Shown: piece by piece, positions 1 to 11,543 of the stretch | How positions within the stretch are numbered: position 1 is the stretch's first letter | Layout of the letters: the number at the start of each line of letters is the position of its first letter | From: Astrothelium macrocarpum | Lineage: Eukaryota > Ascomycota > Dothideomycetes > Trypetheliales > Trypetheliaceae | NCBI GenBank assembly: GCA_021030915.1 | Contig: JAGEMR010000029.1 | Span: 246,684-310,683, forward strand | Direction of reading: 5' to 3' | DNA: 64,000 bases | Notes under the pieces: generated by a model | What the model saw: the letters and a program-made list of their open reading frames with translations, nothing else | Database searches by the model: none | What the model was told of the DNA's origin: nothing | Made by a program: the position numbers and the translations under genes

Positions 1-2
1 GG

Positions 3-323
3 GCGTGTTTGGCGGAGAGGAGTCTGATGAGGACGCTGGAAGGGGGGTGTAGTGTGCCGATTGGGGTGGAGACGGAGTGGGTGGGGCGGGAGGGGGGGAA
101 GGAGGGGCAGGAGATGGATGAGTTGCTGATTAGAGCGGTTGTGGTGAGTTTGGATGGGAAGGAGGCCGTGGATGCGGAGATGACGAGGAAGATTGGAAGT
201 AGGGAGGAGGCGGAGCAGCTGGGGTGGGATATCGCTGGGGTGTTGGTGGAGGAGGGGGCCGATAAGATTTTGGAAAAGATTAATTTGAATCGGAGGATTA
301 TTGAGGAGCAGGGTCAGGCTTGA
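3..323 (+). CDS. HEM3: Porphobilinogen deaminase, C-terminal part (5' end outside window)
   Basis: This is the C-terminal 106 residues of hydroxymethylbilane synthase, the cytosolic enzyme that joins four porphobilinogen units in haem synthesis. The frame is open from base 3 and ends at TGA 321-323. The segment AERSLMRTLEGGCSVPIGV is the family signature, and its Cys normally carries the dipyrromethane cofactor. The residues after it fit domain 3: a strand running AVVVSLDG, then a helix with EAEQLGWDIA, ending in GADKILEKI. No start codon is claimed because the gene enters from the left edge. It is convergent with the antiporter gene that follows. Family assignment is firm; the symbol follows yeast usage. 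Confidence 0.9.
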   Translation, partial: ACLAERSLMRTLEGGCSVPIGVETEWVGREGGKEGQEMDELLIRAVVVSLDGKEAVDAEMTRKIGSREEAEQLGWDIAGVLVEEGADKILEKINLNRRIIEEQGQA

Positions 324-730
324 GAGAGGATGGTATCATGGCATGCAGTCTGGTCAAGATACCTGCTTTGGCGCTTTCGGACACGCAACATGATCACGGA
401 ATACGAGGACGGGTTCTCGTGTGAAATCATGGATTTGCTAAAAAAAAAAGTCGTGGCATACAATCTCTCCCTAAGAGCGGTGGCTATTGGCATCCACGGC
501 CACATAGAACATAAGATCAAAATAGATTTCTTAGACAAAAGCTGAAATTAAGCCTTCGTCTCAATACTTCAGCTCAGCAGAAAAAACACATACATGAATT
601 GGATCTCGAAGAAAAAAAAGCAATCCCTGTTAAATAACTCTATATCATCAAAAACAATAATTTCAAGCCAACAAATTCTGATCATACTCATATCTCATTA
701 CCCCCCCCAACCGACCCCAACACCAATCCC
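324..730. other. Convergent intergenic region, no gene seen
   Basis: This holds the 3' flanks of HEM3 (+) and the antiporter gene (-). It is A/T-rich at 420-680, then has C-rich runs up to the antiporter stop. Short open frames here show no recognisable protein. Confidence 0.6.
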
Positions 731-3700
731 CTACCCCTTCCCCTTCCCCACACTATCATGCCACCTCAACCTCCCCCCCGTCAACGCCGGCTGATCCGCA
801 AACCGAATCCCCGACACCCTCCTCCCACCCGTCTCCTCGCCACCAGCACCCGCAACAGGAGCCTCCACGGCCCTCTTCGGCGGCTGCCGCGGCTGGCTCT
901 CATCCTCATCGCTATCGCTCTCCTCTCTGTACAGCCCGAGCGCACCCTCTCTCCTCCTGCGCTCCGCCGCCGTCTCCCCCGCCTCCGTGGCCGACCGATG
1001 GTGCGAAGCGGAGCTGCCGGCGCGGGGCCCCAAGGCCGGCACGGCGTGCTGTGGCGGCACGCGCTCCGTGCCGTCGTCGTCCGAGTCTTCGTCGCGGGTG
1101 CGGGCGAGGCGGCGCCGGCGCTGGGCGGCGGTTTCGCGGCCGGTGGAGAGGCGGTGCGTGAGATCGTCGGAGATGGAGTGGAAGGGGATTTCCGCGGAGC
1201 GATTGGATTCGGTGGGGTGGAGGTCGTTGGGGTCGGAAGGTTGGCTGTCGTGAGAAGTGACTTGTTGGAGAGCAGCGGGGTTGTTGATATAGGAGGTGTC
1301 GTCAAAGACGTTGATTTGGGCCGGAGGCGAGATGGGGATGTCAGGGTTGTTTTTGCTCGCACGGCGCTTGTTGTCGGTGTGTTCTTGTGCATCTGCTCGC
1401 GCCTCTTCCTTGACGGCCTCGGGAACATTGCTTGATTCGACAAATTCTTTGCGAGATTTGGGATCGAGCTTCTGAACCTGCTGAATGAATTCTGTTTTAC
1501 TCATGCGCCGACTACTGCCGCCGACAGTAAAGCGGATACGTTTATCATCGTCCTCTTCAGCGTTACTTGGTGCTCCCTTGTTTGCTACTTGCTGGTCTGA
1601 AGGACCGGCCGTAGTCTCGGCTCCATGGTGTCCCATACCCAAGTAATTGCCTATCCGCGCTAAACGTTCTTTGGTTCGAAGGGGATCGGCATAGGATTGC
1701 TTGTGACCACCGGGAATATCATACTTTTTCAAAACTTCCCCGTCTTCGTCTTCGACAATAATTGTGTTTCCGAATTGGTAAGCTAAAGCTGGTCCATGTT
1801 TCCGCTCTGAATGAGATTTTCCAGGTTGAGAAGATCCCTCCCCTGCCTGATGTCGATGCCAACCCTTGAAAGTATCCATCCGCTTAAGGCGATCCCTTAA
1901 TCTCTCTGGACGTTGTTCATCTTGGGCTCCATCTTTTCCAATTGTGGCGTCAGTATATTCAGACTCATGAGGATGATGAACTGGATGGTCATCTTCAGTT
2001 CGCGCAACACCATGTTGAATGTGTTTTTTCTTCATCAGTTCCAAACCTTCCTCGACTTCAATTTGGCTCTTTTCCTCTTTACTTTCTCCACGGTTGTCTT
2101 TCACATCAAGTACGTTACCCTCCTCGTCTTCAAAGATGATCTTATCACCTTCTTGGTAAACCTCTTCCTCTGGCTCTTGGGACGTGGGCTGCTTTTTCTC
2201 TGTACTGCTCTCTGGAGATCCATCACTGTTCTTCATGGCTATGGTATCCGAATCGCTTCTGTTGCCATTAGCTTGGCTATCGCGCTGCTCGCGATTACGT
2301 ATCTGTGGTCCGATGGCTGATTGGGTAATCGGGCCTCCAGGTCCTCGACCTTGCTCCCAGCCCTTCTTTGATCTGGGTCGATGTCGACTTGAGGAGCGAC
2401 TAGACGGCTCTTCATCCCTTGACCTTCGTAGGAAATTACGGGACATGCCAATAGGAGACATTGTGTTGGCTGGATACTCAAGCTTCTCGTCCATTGATGA
2501 TTCGGCATCATCCATCCTCCGTGATGACATGGAACTCTTGGAACGTGATTGGATGCGTGGCAACCTGTCCATCCATGAAGGTCCTTCATCATTAGCTTGG
2601 GTGTATGACATGGTTAGAGTCAATGTATTGATATGTTTCCCAAGTGTGAACACGGCGATCGAAGAGCCGTGTACGATTATCGAGCAGATGACCAAGAATG
2701 TCGTGATGGGCCAAATCAATTCGATAATGTTCAAATGTTCAAAGCCTGGACTCGGAAGGACAGCCAGGGGCGTTGTAGAATCCGTCTCCAGCTCAGCACG
2801 TGCCATTATCGCTACGAAGATGGCACCCACACCAATAGGACCAAAATGACCAGCAAACAATGCCTCGCGCCACGTTTTGATATCAGGAATGACTGGTTTC
2901 AAAGCCATCATAATGGGGATTCTTCTGAAGAAAATGACGAAAATGCCAATGACAACCAAACGCCATGCAGACAAACCAAGGACTGAGGCATTGTACTGTC
3001 CCCACGGAATGATGGTTCCAAAGTAGACAAAGAAAGCCAAGTTGATCAACAGATCTATAACGTTAGAGACATGAGTTTCTTCAGTCTTTTCGAGAAACCA
3101 TCCGTCGTTACTGAAGCCTACCCCGCAAGAGAAGCCGATCAGCAAATCGTCCATGCCCAAAATGCTGCCAGACCCTGCACAGAACAAAGCAAGAACAAAG
3201 TAGAAGACGAGAAAGCTCTCACGATCTATCAAGTCTTTTTCATGAGCATATCTAATTGCGTGTCTAGCTGCATAGCCTACGCAGACGCCATAAAAGGCGC
3301 CAAAGATACACTCGTAAAGAATTGTATAACAGAACCAATGAAAGGCAACTTGGTTTGCATCCGGACGATACCTAATCAGATAGAGAGCTAGGTAAATAAA
3401 AGGAAAAGCCATGCCATCATTGCAACCTGACTCGGCAGAAAGCAAGTCGCGCAAGTGTCTGGGCACTCGCTTTGCAAACTTTCCCTTTCCGACGACGGAC
3501 GAGGCAAGAACTGGGTCAGTCGCAGTCACACATGCAGCGCAACAAAGGCTATCTAGCCAATTTAGAGATGGAACCATCCACCAGATGAAAAGGCTCGTGA
3601 TGAGCCATCCGAATGTCATTACAGGGACGAGCAGGAATGAGACGGACCTCCAGTGACGTTCCATGTAGTATTTTGGTAATTCAACGCCTACGGCAAAACA

Positions 3701-3946
3701 TTGCACAACCAGGACAATTCGGGCAAACTCCAGTGTGATTTGATCTGTATTCCCCCAGCTGTTTGGGTCGATCAAATTCGCAGCATGAGGTCCGAAGATG
3801 ATTCCACATATCGTAGCTACAGTAGCCTCGCCAATGTACAGTCGTTCCTTGATGACAGAGGAACATAGCATAAACAAGCTGGTGAAGCCTCCAAGAATGA
3901 TATAAACCAAATGTGGTTTGTTGACGTCCAGTTGATCCCAGGCCAT
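731..3946 (-). CDS. NHA1: Plasma-membrane Na+(K+)/H+ antiporter, Nha1/Sod2 type
   Basis: A single-exon gene of 1,071 residues. The first ~430 residues form a polytopic CPA1-type exchanger that expels Na+ and K+ in exchange for protons. The start MAWDQLDVNKPHLVYIILGG is typical of fungal Nha1. Other hallmarks are ATDPVLASSVVGKGKFAKR and SAESGCNDGMAFPF, where TDP and the ESGCNDG Asp are in the transport core. The remaining ~640 residues are a charged cytoplasmic tail, a fungal Nha1 trait linked to salt tolerance and signalling. The tail carries two acidic motifs, EDEEGNVLDV and EDEDGEVLKKYDIPGG. The last ~170 codons are much more GC-rich than the rest and give long overlapping frames on both strands, which are shadows. 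No intron is needed. Confidence 0.93.
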   Translation of the reverse strand: MAWDQLDVNKPHLVYIILGGFTSLFMLCSSVIKERLYIGEATVATICGIIFGPHAANLIDPNSWGNTDQITLEFARIVLVVQCFAVGVELPKYYMERHWRSVSFLLVPVMTFGWLITSLFIWWMVPSLNWLDSLCCAACVTATDPVLASSVVGKGKFAKRVPRHLRDLLSAESGCNDGMAFPFIYLALYLIRYRPDANQVAFHWFCYTILYECIFGAFYGVCVGYAARHAIRYAHEKDLIDRESFLVFYFVLALFCAGSGSILGMDDLLIGFSCGVGFSNDGWFLEKTEETHVSNVIDLLINLAFFVYFGTIIPWGQYNASVLGLSAWRLVVIGIFVIFFRRIPIMMALKPVIPDIKTWREALFAGHFGPIGVGAIFVAIMARAELETDSTTPLAVLPSPGFEHLNIIELIWPITTFLVICSIIVHGSSIAVFTLGKHINTLTLTMSYTQANDEGPSWMDRLPRIQSRSKSSMSSRRMDDAESSMDEKLEYPANTMSPIGMSRNFLRRSRDEEPSSRSSSRHRPRSKKGWEQGRGPGGPITQSAIGPQIRNREQRDSQANGNRSDSDTIAMKNSDGSPESSTEKKQPTSQEPEEEVYQEGDKIIFEDEEGNVLDVKDNRGESKEEKSQIEVEEGLELMKKKHIQHGVARTEDDHPVHHPHESEYTDATIGKDGAQDEQRPERLRDRLKRMDTFKGWHRHQAGEGSSQPGKSHSERKHGPALAYQFGNTIIVEDEDGEVLKKYDIPGGHKQSYADPLRTKERLARIGNYLGMGHHGAETTAGPSDQQVANKGAPSNAEEDDDKRIRFTVGGSSRRMSKTEFIQQVQKLDPKSRKEFVESSNVPEAVKEEARADAQEHTDNKRRASKNNPDIPISPPAQINVFDDTSYINNPAALQQVTSHDSQPSDPNDLHPTESNRSAEIPFHSISDDLTHRLSTGRETAAQRRRRLARTRDEDSDDDGTERVPPQHAVPALGPRAGSSASHHRSATEAGETAAERRRREGALGLYREESDSDEDESQPRQPPKRAVEAPVAGAGGEETGGRRVSGIRFADQPALTGGRLRWHDSVGKGKG

Positions 3947-5080
3947 GTTAGTTTAAAGCGATTGTGTCGAGAGTACAGAGCTCTTTCAATCAAACGAGAG
4001 ACAAAAGAGGAAGTTGGGATGATCTATCTTGGCAGGTAGATTGTATTCACGTTGAAAGCTCGTAGCCGTTGGCGTAACGGCCCGGCTATGCGCTCCTGCT
4101 CCAGAGTAGTTCTTTTTGGATGCATACACGTTTTGGTCGCGCCCAGTCGCCGCTCCCAAATGCCTCTGAGGGCTGGTGTAAGGGGGCAAATTTGCCGAGA
4201 AATTTCTCAAGGGGTTCTTTGGTAACAACGTCACTAGTCCGGCAGTAATATCGGAGGCCGGGAGAAGACAATGCGGATTGCTGTTTTGGCTAACAAGCTA
4301 CTTCCCTGCACGCAGGAAGCTGGATAGGTAGCTAGGAAACAGCCAGGGCGACAGCAGCAAGACGCTGGAAAGCCAGAATGATGACGAGATTTAGTCGGAG
4401 AAGAAAAAGTGGATGGCGAGAATGGGATGTGGTAAAGGTGACGAATTTATGCAAGCAAATTGGGAAAGTAAGATATTGAACCATGTCAGCGCAAATCGGC
4501 AGCGACGGGCATCCTTCCGGAAAAATCCACGGATGCCCCACTGCCAAGAAACTCTGGTCCAATACCAAATCACTTTGGATCTTGGCTGGCTTGGCATGAA
4601 ATTGGCTTATCTCTGCACGTGGCTATCCTGATCCCCAATTTACTATGTATAGGACTGTAAATGTCGATCGTGCCCCTATATATTCCAATCGTTGCGTGGC
4701 GGTGACTCGGAATTTTTGGCACATTTTTAAAACCAACGTTAGCCCGCCCAGCTGACCACCTCGGTCTTGCCACCTATGCTGCAAAGTTGCTCGAAACACT
4801 GTTGCTTAGCAATTCCTTGACGCCATTGGCCGAGATCTCTCAATAATCCAAAAGTGATGAGATTTCTTTGATAGAGTTTTAAGCTTGGACCTTGTGTTTC
4901 GCTGTTTCCCTTGATCTACTTAGGTACTTCTTCCCATTTTGGAAACAGATTGTCTAGAACAGTAGACATCAGGCAAGTAAACAGGCAAACACTTGATAAG
5001 CCCACACTTTGGTTATCTACATTTTCAAAGTCAATCTGTCTTTCAAATATCCATACAATCGTTTTCGTAGCCAATCAGTC
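3947..5080. other. Divergent intergenic region (antiporter / unknown gene)
   Basis: About 1.1 kb separates the start of the antiporter gene (-) from that of the four-exon gene at 5081 (+), so it should contain both promoters. I see no conserved protein, RNA gene or repeat. The short frames have no family resemblance. Confidence 0.5.
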
Positions 5081-6093
5081 ATGGATAACTGGCGCGTTCG
5101 GTATTTTTGCGAATGCATCTATTCTTTGGATGGTCGGAAAATACTCGACCCCCCTACCGAGGAAGAAATCGAGGAGTATCTTTCAGATGACTCGTTCGTT
5201 GTCGCTCGAGGTACACCCTTATACCCTCTTCTCATATGTCTCGTCCATCCTAGACAAATCTCTAGGATTTGATGAGCCATTCCAGAGCGATGATATCTGT
5301 CCCTTCCATTCTTCCGTCCTCCTCACCTACAATTATACAGCCGTTGCCAACCGTGAGCGTTTCGAGGATCTCAGATCACTCGCCAAAGTTGATCCCGCAA
5401 GCTACAAAGACCTTCGTACCATGGTGATCCGCTGGCTTCAACGCGGTACACTCTTCTCCCGCACAGGTATTTGGGGCGGGATGTACGGAGATTGGGCACA
5501 AGGACATCGATACCCAGGCAAAGCCAATTTTCCTCGTGGTCTCTGCCGACCGGACTTCCCCCAGAAATTCTTCGGTTGCTTGCGGTCAGCTACGAGATAC
5601 CAGCAAAGGGCGCAGGGAAAGGGAGAACTCCGCATCTTGAGTCCCACTGATCACCTTGGGATAGCTATCGACAAACTGTCCACATACCTCAAAGATAATC
5701 CCAGTGGGAATGATGTTAATAAACGTATATACAACGTATGCTGACACTTTGTCAGCTCTGTTTCGTATAGGATCTGTGTGTTGTCAACAAGGTTTTGCAG
5801 CTCGACAGACTGGATATGAAGCTGATGTAGCCGAATCCGACAATCAAGAAGACGAATCTTCACTTGAGGAGAAGTGCTCAGACGCTGGAGAAAAACAATT
5901 GGCATCCGAAGGGAATGAGCCTTATGCTGAAGGAAAAAGTGCTCAAAACATGAAGTTTGAGAAGACGCTCGCTACGGTCAAGCGAAAGTTTGGGTGAGCC
6001 TTGATCTGCTGCCAATGACAAAATCGATACGCTCCGTCTAACTCTTGTCTTAGCGAACTATCACAATTTGACGATTGGCATTGGGGTCGATGA
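5081..6093 (+). CDS. Unrecognised protein, four exons, 287 aa
   Basis: I do not recognise this protein. The model is join(5081..5210, 5254..5724, 5771..5993, 6054..6093). All three junctions keep phase, and the last intron has a GTCTAAC branch site before TTAG. The protein starts MDNWRVRYFCECIYSLDGRK. Exon 2 encodes a compact segment with several aromatic and Gly residues (SRTGIWGGMYGDWAQGHRYP), then a Cys-Arg-Pro patch. Exon 3 is acidic and low-complexity (SDNQEDESSLEEKCSDAGE). The end reads DDWHWGR. Introns of 43, 46 and 60 bp fit fungal sizes, although 43 bp is short. Without the last intron the protein would stop at 5997 after KRKFG. Confidence 0.55.
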
Positions 6094-6562
6094 TCTGCAA
6101 AAAGGGCCTCAGTGAAAACGCTTACCACGAATTTCCTCGAGCATCTCAGTTGTCAGTTGGGCGGGTTCCCAGCATGGTGAGCTGTTGTTAGTGAAATGAA
6201 GAAAACAGATCGGCCCAGAGATTTGTGTGGTGGTGCTATCGTTGAGCGCTGATTAGTCAACTATGTAAAGATACCCATTGTCCCTTTCTCATCTTTTATT
6301 CTGCAGTCACGTATAGCGTCAGTCTCTACAGATCTCATGAAATGACAAGAACAAACCGCGTGAGCGATTTTCTATTTCTATCTCGATATTTATCGTCTCA
6401 CCCGGACCATATGGCCCAGAAGTAATCCCCCTTCCTCTACATAAAAGATAAAACCAAAATATTACAAAGTCGCTTGATCAGCAAAGTACAGTGGTATAAG
6501 GCTCGGTAGAAGCAATGAACAACCAACACCATCACAAGCTACCCTCAACACACGCAAGCCCA

Positions 6563-9500
6563 TCAACCCAGCAACTTCTCCACATCCGCCAGTCTCGCCG
6601 CCTTACTATTCATCCTCTTCCCGGCCTTCTCCGCAAACGCCAACATCATCAACTTCCTCTTATCCTGCTGAATGCGAATCACCCGATCCTCAATACTGCC
6701 CTCCACCACCAGCCTGAACACGGTCGTCGCGCGCGTCTGCCCGAGCCGATGCACGCGGTCCACCGCCTGGTCCTCCAGCGCCGGCGACCACCACGAGTCC
6801 GCCAGCACGACCGTGTTCGCAGCGACGAGGTTCAGGCCGACGCTGCAGACGGCGAGCGACGCGAGCAGCACGGTGCAGCGCGGCTCCGCGTCGAAGCGGC
6901 GCAGCGCGAGGTCGCGGTTGCGCACGCTCATGGCGCCATCCAGTCGCGTGTACTGGTAGCCGTGGAGGCCGAGGTGGTGCTGGATGATGTCGAGGAAGGA
7001 GGTCCACTGGGAGAAGACGACGACTTTGGCGCCGGGTTTCTGGTGGGACGCTTTGAGGATGTGGAGGAGCGCGGCGATCTTGCTGCTGCTGCTGTCGTCG
7101 ATGGGCGACGCCATGGGCGCTTCTTCGCCGAGGTCGCGGGCCGGTTTGACGAGGGCTTCCGCGCCGGAGAGCTCGGCGCGGCAGAGCGGGCATTTGTGCT
7201 GGGTCTCGATGACGCGCTCGATGCAGTCGTTGCAGAAGACGTGGGCGCAGGTGGTGATCATGGGCTGTTGTAGTGTCTCGAGGCATACGGAGCAGTCTTC
7301 TTGGGTTGAGATGCTGAGCTGGAGCAGCTCTTGCAGGGCTTGAAGGTTCTCGGGAGTGAGATCTACTTTTCCCTTTTCTTCGATCGCAGCCATGAGATCT
7401 GTGATTCGTTTTCCGCAAAGCTTCCAGTGGTTGCACATTTGCCGCATTCGTAGGAGGACTTCCAAGAGGTGCTGATATGTAGCATTAGCTCCCTTACCGG
7501 AAGCACCACTGCGCGTCTTGTACTGGTCTAGCGTTCCTTTTGCTTCATGGGCTAATGCATTGTATTTCTCCAGTTCGTGGGGTTCAAAGTTTACACGGTG
7601 GATGTACTCTGACAGCGGTGGCAGCTTGAGATCAACAAAAGACATCTCCTTCTTACGCCTTAAGCAGATGCTGTTCATCAAGAGTTGAAGTATAACATTG
7701 GCATCTTCAACTCCTTGATTGACCGGTCGAATGATGGCAGCATTGAAGAGCTCGAGGCGATCAAGACCACCAGAGAGTCGAAGGAATTTGACAACTGAAT
7801 AAAGATCCTTCAACGTGTTCACGATTGGGGTTCCTGCAAGCAATGGTAAGCACAGTCTAATTGCACATAGAAGATGAATGAGCTCCTGAACTGACCCGTT
7901 AGTGCCCAGCGAGACGTAGCATCGAGTGCAGTTACGGCTGCTGCCTTCTTCGAAGCCGTATTCCGGATTTCGTGGCCCTCATCAAGAACAATACGGCGCC
8001 AATGAATCGAGGACAAACCAAACGCTTGCGATGAACGTTTCTTCTTTGACGATTTGGAACCAAAGTGATCCGTCGTTATTGTGCCATAAGTTGTAACAAC
8101 TACATCCACATCCGCGACATCTCGAGCACTTTTGATTCGGGAAGGGCCGTGATGTACGAGAACTTTCATTGGATTCTCTTCAGACATGTGGTGTTCGATC
8201 TGTCCTGTCCAATTACTCATGACAGTTAGTGGGCAAATGATGAGTGTTGGTCCAGCAGTGGTGCCCAGAGACTTTTTCAGGGCTCTATCAGCAGCAATAA
8301 GCGCAATGATCTGCACAGTCTTTCCAAGCCCCATGTCATCAGCAAGTATGCCTCCACTAGCAAGGGGTGCGCTGTCCTTCATGGAGAAATGGGTAGCAAG
8401 ATTGGTCAACATCGACTGATCTATCGTGCTACGTCTCCACAACTGGACAACATCCTTGGAGCCTGGCGCTGGAAGCTGTGGGTTTTCCTTATCGAGTAGC
8501 CATCTCAAGCCCTGAAGCTGGAACGGTAGGAGCTGAGACTTGAGGTCGGTAGGTTGTTGTGCCATTGGCATATTTGCAAGCACATCTTCTGAAGCACCAA
8601 ATTTTTCGACAATCTGTTCCACATTCCTTGGATTGAAGCGCTCGCTCTCACCAACGATACGATCAATGGTGTTTTCGTCATCGAAGCCGTCAGTCTGGCT
8701 TCCAGCAAGTTCTGTCGGTCCATTTGGTGCTTGGATAGATTTGTTACCACGAGATTTCTTTTGTGCCGCAAGTGCTTCCTTGGCCTTTTGCTTCTCAGCT
8801 TTCTCTTTTCGTTTAAGCTCATCAAGAGGAAGCCGGTCGGCTTGGAGTCGATCTTTGAGGCGGAGACGCTCGACTGGATCAGAGGTTCCGTACAATTTAA
8901 GCTCTATCGGACAGTCAAACATTCCTATCCGACCCGTCACAACACCTTCTATATGTAAATCCTCCTGGTCCTGTGCGCGGCATTAGTTAGGGGATAGCCC
9001 CTTGATCGGCTTGACTTACCATGTATTCTGCCAATTTGGCGGCGACACCACGCGGAATATGGCCAATCTGGTCTCCATGTACATTCTGTACCTGTATAGC
9101 ATTGGCATCATACTAATGCCTGGTCAGTCTTTGTTTTAAGCCCTTTTCAGCCTTCAATTTTTCAAAAGAAGCGCTATGAATGAGTTTCTTTACCTGATTG
9201 TGAGGCTCTCGCTTAAGTGTGACCAGCTCGCCTGGTGTAGCTTGACCACGATAGTATCTAACGCCTACGATCTTGCTCTTGAGTGTACCTATGAAGGCTT
9301 TAGCTAAATCATGACCTATCAAAAAATGGTTCTAAACTTACCGTAAAGTTCGTCGTTTGTAAAAGCTTGTTCCGACGCTTCTTGAGTAGGGACAAACCCA
9401 TCATCCTCGTCGTCGTCATCATCATAGTCTTCAGGCGCGGTGCTTGCAGTACTATTTTGCGAGAGTCTCGGTCTTGGAGGTGCTTGACGAGCTGCGTTGG

Positions 9501-9564
9501 GATTATCGTGGTCATCTGTCAAGTCAATAATTTCGACATTGCGTTTAAGGTTCTCGCGAGCCAT
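6563..9564 (-). CDS. HIRAN-SNF2-RING DNA translocase, HLTF/Rad5-like
   Basis: Model: complement(join(6563..7833, 7896..8970, 9020..9112, 9194..9288, 9342..9564)), 918 aa, all phases consistent. A short N-terminus carries EIIDLTDD, like a SUMO-interacting motif. A HIRAN domain follows (about 75-165), read as YGTLKSKIVGVRYYRGQATP and QNVHGDQIGHIPRGVAAKLA. Then comes a Swi2/Snf2 ATPase with Walker A DDMGLGKT (about 349) and the Walker B box LDEGHEIRN. A C3HC4 RING finger (CSVCLETLQQP.. to CPLCRAEL, about 675-715) and a helicase-C lobe (VVFSQWTSFLDII, DRVHRLGQT) complete it. This architecture is that of Rad5/HLTF, which remodel stalled forks and ubiquitinate PCNA in damage tolerance. At ~920 aa it is shorter than yeast Rad5 (about 1,170) and closer to HLTF, so it may be the HLTF-like paralogue. 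Long frames opposite its GC-rich 3' end are shadows. Confidence 0.88.
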
Positions 9565-10542
9565 GATCCCCAGATCGCCACAGCTAGTAGGGATACCAAG
9601 ACCGGGATCGGTATGTAAAGTAGGCAAAAGTATAAGACAGATTTAGGCGACAAGCTAAGTTAGGGGACTTAGTTGGTAGGTTTGGTGGAGAATGAAGGAA
9701 CAAGGACCGATTGGTGGTAACGCGAGGAGCGATATGCAGGCCGCGCTGGCCGCCATACCAGATCAGGGTAGAGTATGTTTTGCTTCACACACCAAGCTGT
9801 CGCGAAAGCACGTGGTGAGAGGCGCTTGGCCCACCACACACCTAAGCTGTAGTGCTTCACTTTGGCCATCTCACAGAAGACGCGCTCTGGTATCGGCACT
9901 GCCTGTTAAGATTCTTTGATTTTCACATCGAAGTATAGTCTTGTGACCATTTCAATATACTAACGCAGGACTGCTGAGTGTGTGGGAAATACCGATGACA
10001 GTCTTCACATCTGGCCATTACTATTCTTAGGGTTTCAATGATACTCGATCATCAAACAGGCTGAGGATTGTGATGCCTTGGAATATGGTAGCATTTAGCT
10101 TGTGGAATGCTAACTCGTACCTTCCTCAGAGTCAACAACTGGCTAGAACTTGAATTTCCTAGGGTCAACAATTATCTGAAACTTACGACGCTGAGATTTT
10201 GCTTCTACGGAAGTAAGATGCTGGATTGATGTTGTGTCAATGGAAATTGTGATGGTTTTGCCTTTATCTCTCTTGCCAAGGACCTCCGCTGAACTCGATA
10301 GTCCAGTTCTAACGCTATGGAAGCTAATCATTGTATATTGTCACCAATGGCCAACGCATGCTATCGCTCAGCCTGCATAGAACTTCCCAAGCGGACAAGG
10401 CTACGAGAAAGCGTCGTAGGACGGAGCCATCTTGTATGTCGTTTCGTATTGACATGTCGAGCGTCGCTAAGCAATAGACCTTCAAGAGTCGAACTTGCTC
10501 CGCAAATCCCCCAAAGCTCTTGTGCCCTCCTGCCCTGGCCCT
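9565..10542. other. Intergenic region, no gene seen
   Basis: Upstream flank of the SNF2/RING gene and downstream flank of the U2A' gene, both on the minus strand. No recognisable coding segment, RNA or repeat was seen. Confidence 0.5.
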
Positions 10543-11543
10543 TTATGCCTCAGAGCCTTTGGGTATTCTCCCTTCATTCAATTCCCTTTCCAACCTACGA
10601 AATTCTTGCAAGCTCTTTGCATTCTTGATTCTTTCACGGACCCGTTTCTTTTCCTCCTCATCCAGATCCAGTCTATTAGATTTGGTCGCGCTTGACTCGT
10701 CCGTAAGACTTGATTCCGGGATGTCAAATGTTCGAGACTTAATGGAGAGAATCTGTAGGGATCGTAAGTACTTAGTACATCCCCATAAAACCATTGAAAA
10801 GTGTCGCGTATGTGGAAACATACCTTTGAGGTAAGTGCCGAGGGTTCTGATGCAGTGCCAAATAGCTTTGCCGCCTCCTTTCGCTCAGCGTCACGGACGC
10901 GCTGGAAGTCGAGGAAGCGAACTGAAGGAATTCGCCAAATAATCCAGTACCGATAGTTCTACGGCAAGTTTCAATCAATACTTTGAACACACCATGACAG
11001 TTTTGCTTTGTAGAAATGCCGCACCTCTTTCCGAGTAACAGGATTTTCCATCAATACCAATTGCGTCAACTTGGGTAGTGTTGCCAAAGGTTCCAAGTCC
11101 GCTAATTCTGAAATTTGGTTCGCTGTGAGGACAAGCGCGCTGAGATTTGGTACGCTTTTCGAAAGTGTAGGCTGGATGGTCGTGATTCGATTGCGCGCGA
11201 ATAAGAGTGTTCTCACCCTGGGAGAGAGGGGGAAGTTCGAGAGTTGTGATATGTCATTGTCGGTGAAGTCAAAGGCATCGTGGTCCTATAGTTCCACGGT
11301 CAGTCATTGAAAAGTAGAATCAAAAACCCAACGTTCATCTGCTGACCTTCGCGACTCCCAAATTCTCAATAGCTGGTATCTTGTGCCCTGCAATCGAAGG
11401 AAAAGGTTGATATTAACACTGCTCGCTCAATGTGTAGCATCTGATCTTTTCAGTCTTTACGCACCTCGTAAATCGAGTTCGCGCTCTTTGAGCGGGTTGA
11501 GGTAGGATAGGGAGTTGTGAATCAAATCGACACTGAGCCTCAT
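10543..11543 (-). CDS. LEA1: U2 snRNP A' protein (leucine-rich)
   Basis: Model: complement(join(10543..10752, 10824..10958, 11025..11285, 11347..11387, 11465..11543)), 241 aa with every junction in phase. U2A' binds U2 snRNA together with B'' in the spliceosome. The start MRLSVDLIHNSLSYLNPLKERELDLRG matches the family N-terminus (split over exons 1 and 2). Leucine-rich repeats follow (LSALVLTANQISELADLEPL, LPKLTQLVLMENPV). The cap motif YRYWIIWRIPSVRFLDFQRV spans exon 4. Exon 5 is a basic, helical tail. Length matches yeast and human orthologues (about 240-255). Four introns in a 726-nt coding sequence is intron-dense for this window. Confidence 0.93.

Noticed and set aside
758..1435. 225-codon plus-strand frame, and a 220-codon minus frame in another phase at 781-1443
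   Set aside because: Both overlap the GC-rich 3' end of the antiporter gene, have Arg/Pro/Ala/Val-biased composition and match no family; they are composition shadows.
6515..7436. Long plus-strand (252 aa) and alternate minus-strand (248 aa) frames
   Set aside because: They mirror the helicase-C/RING exon of the SNF2 gene, whose own frame carries clear domain motifs.
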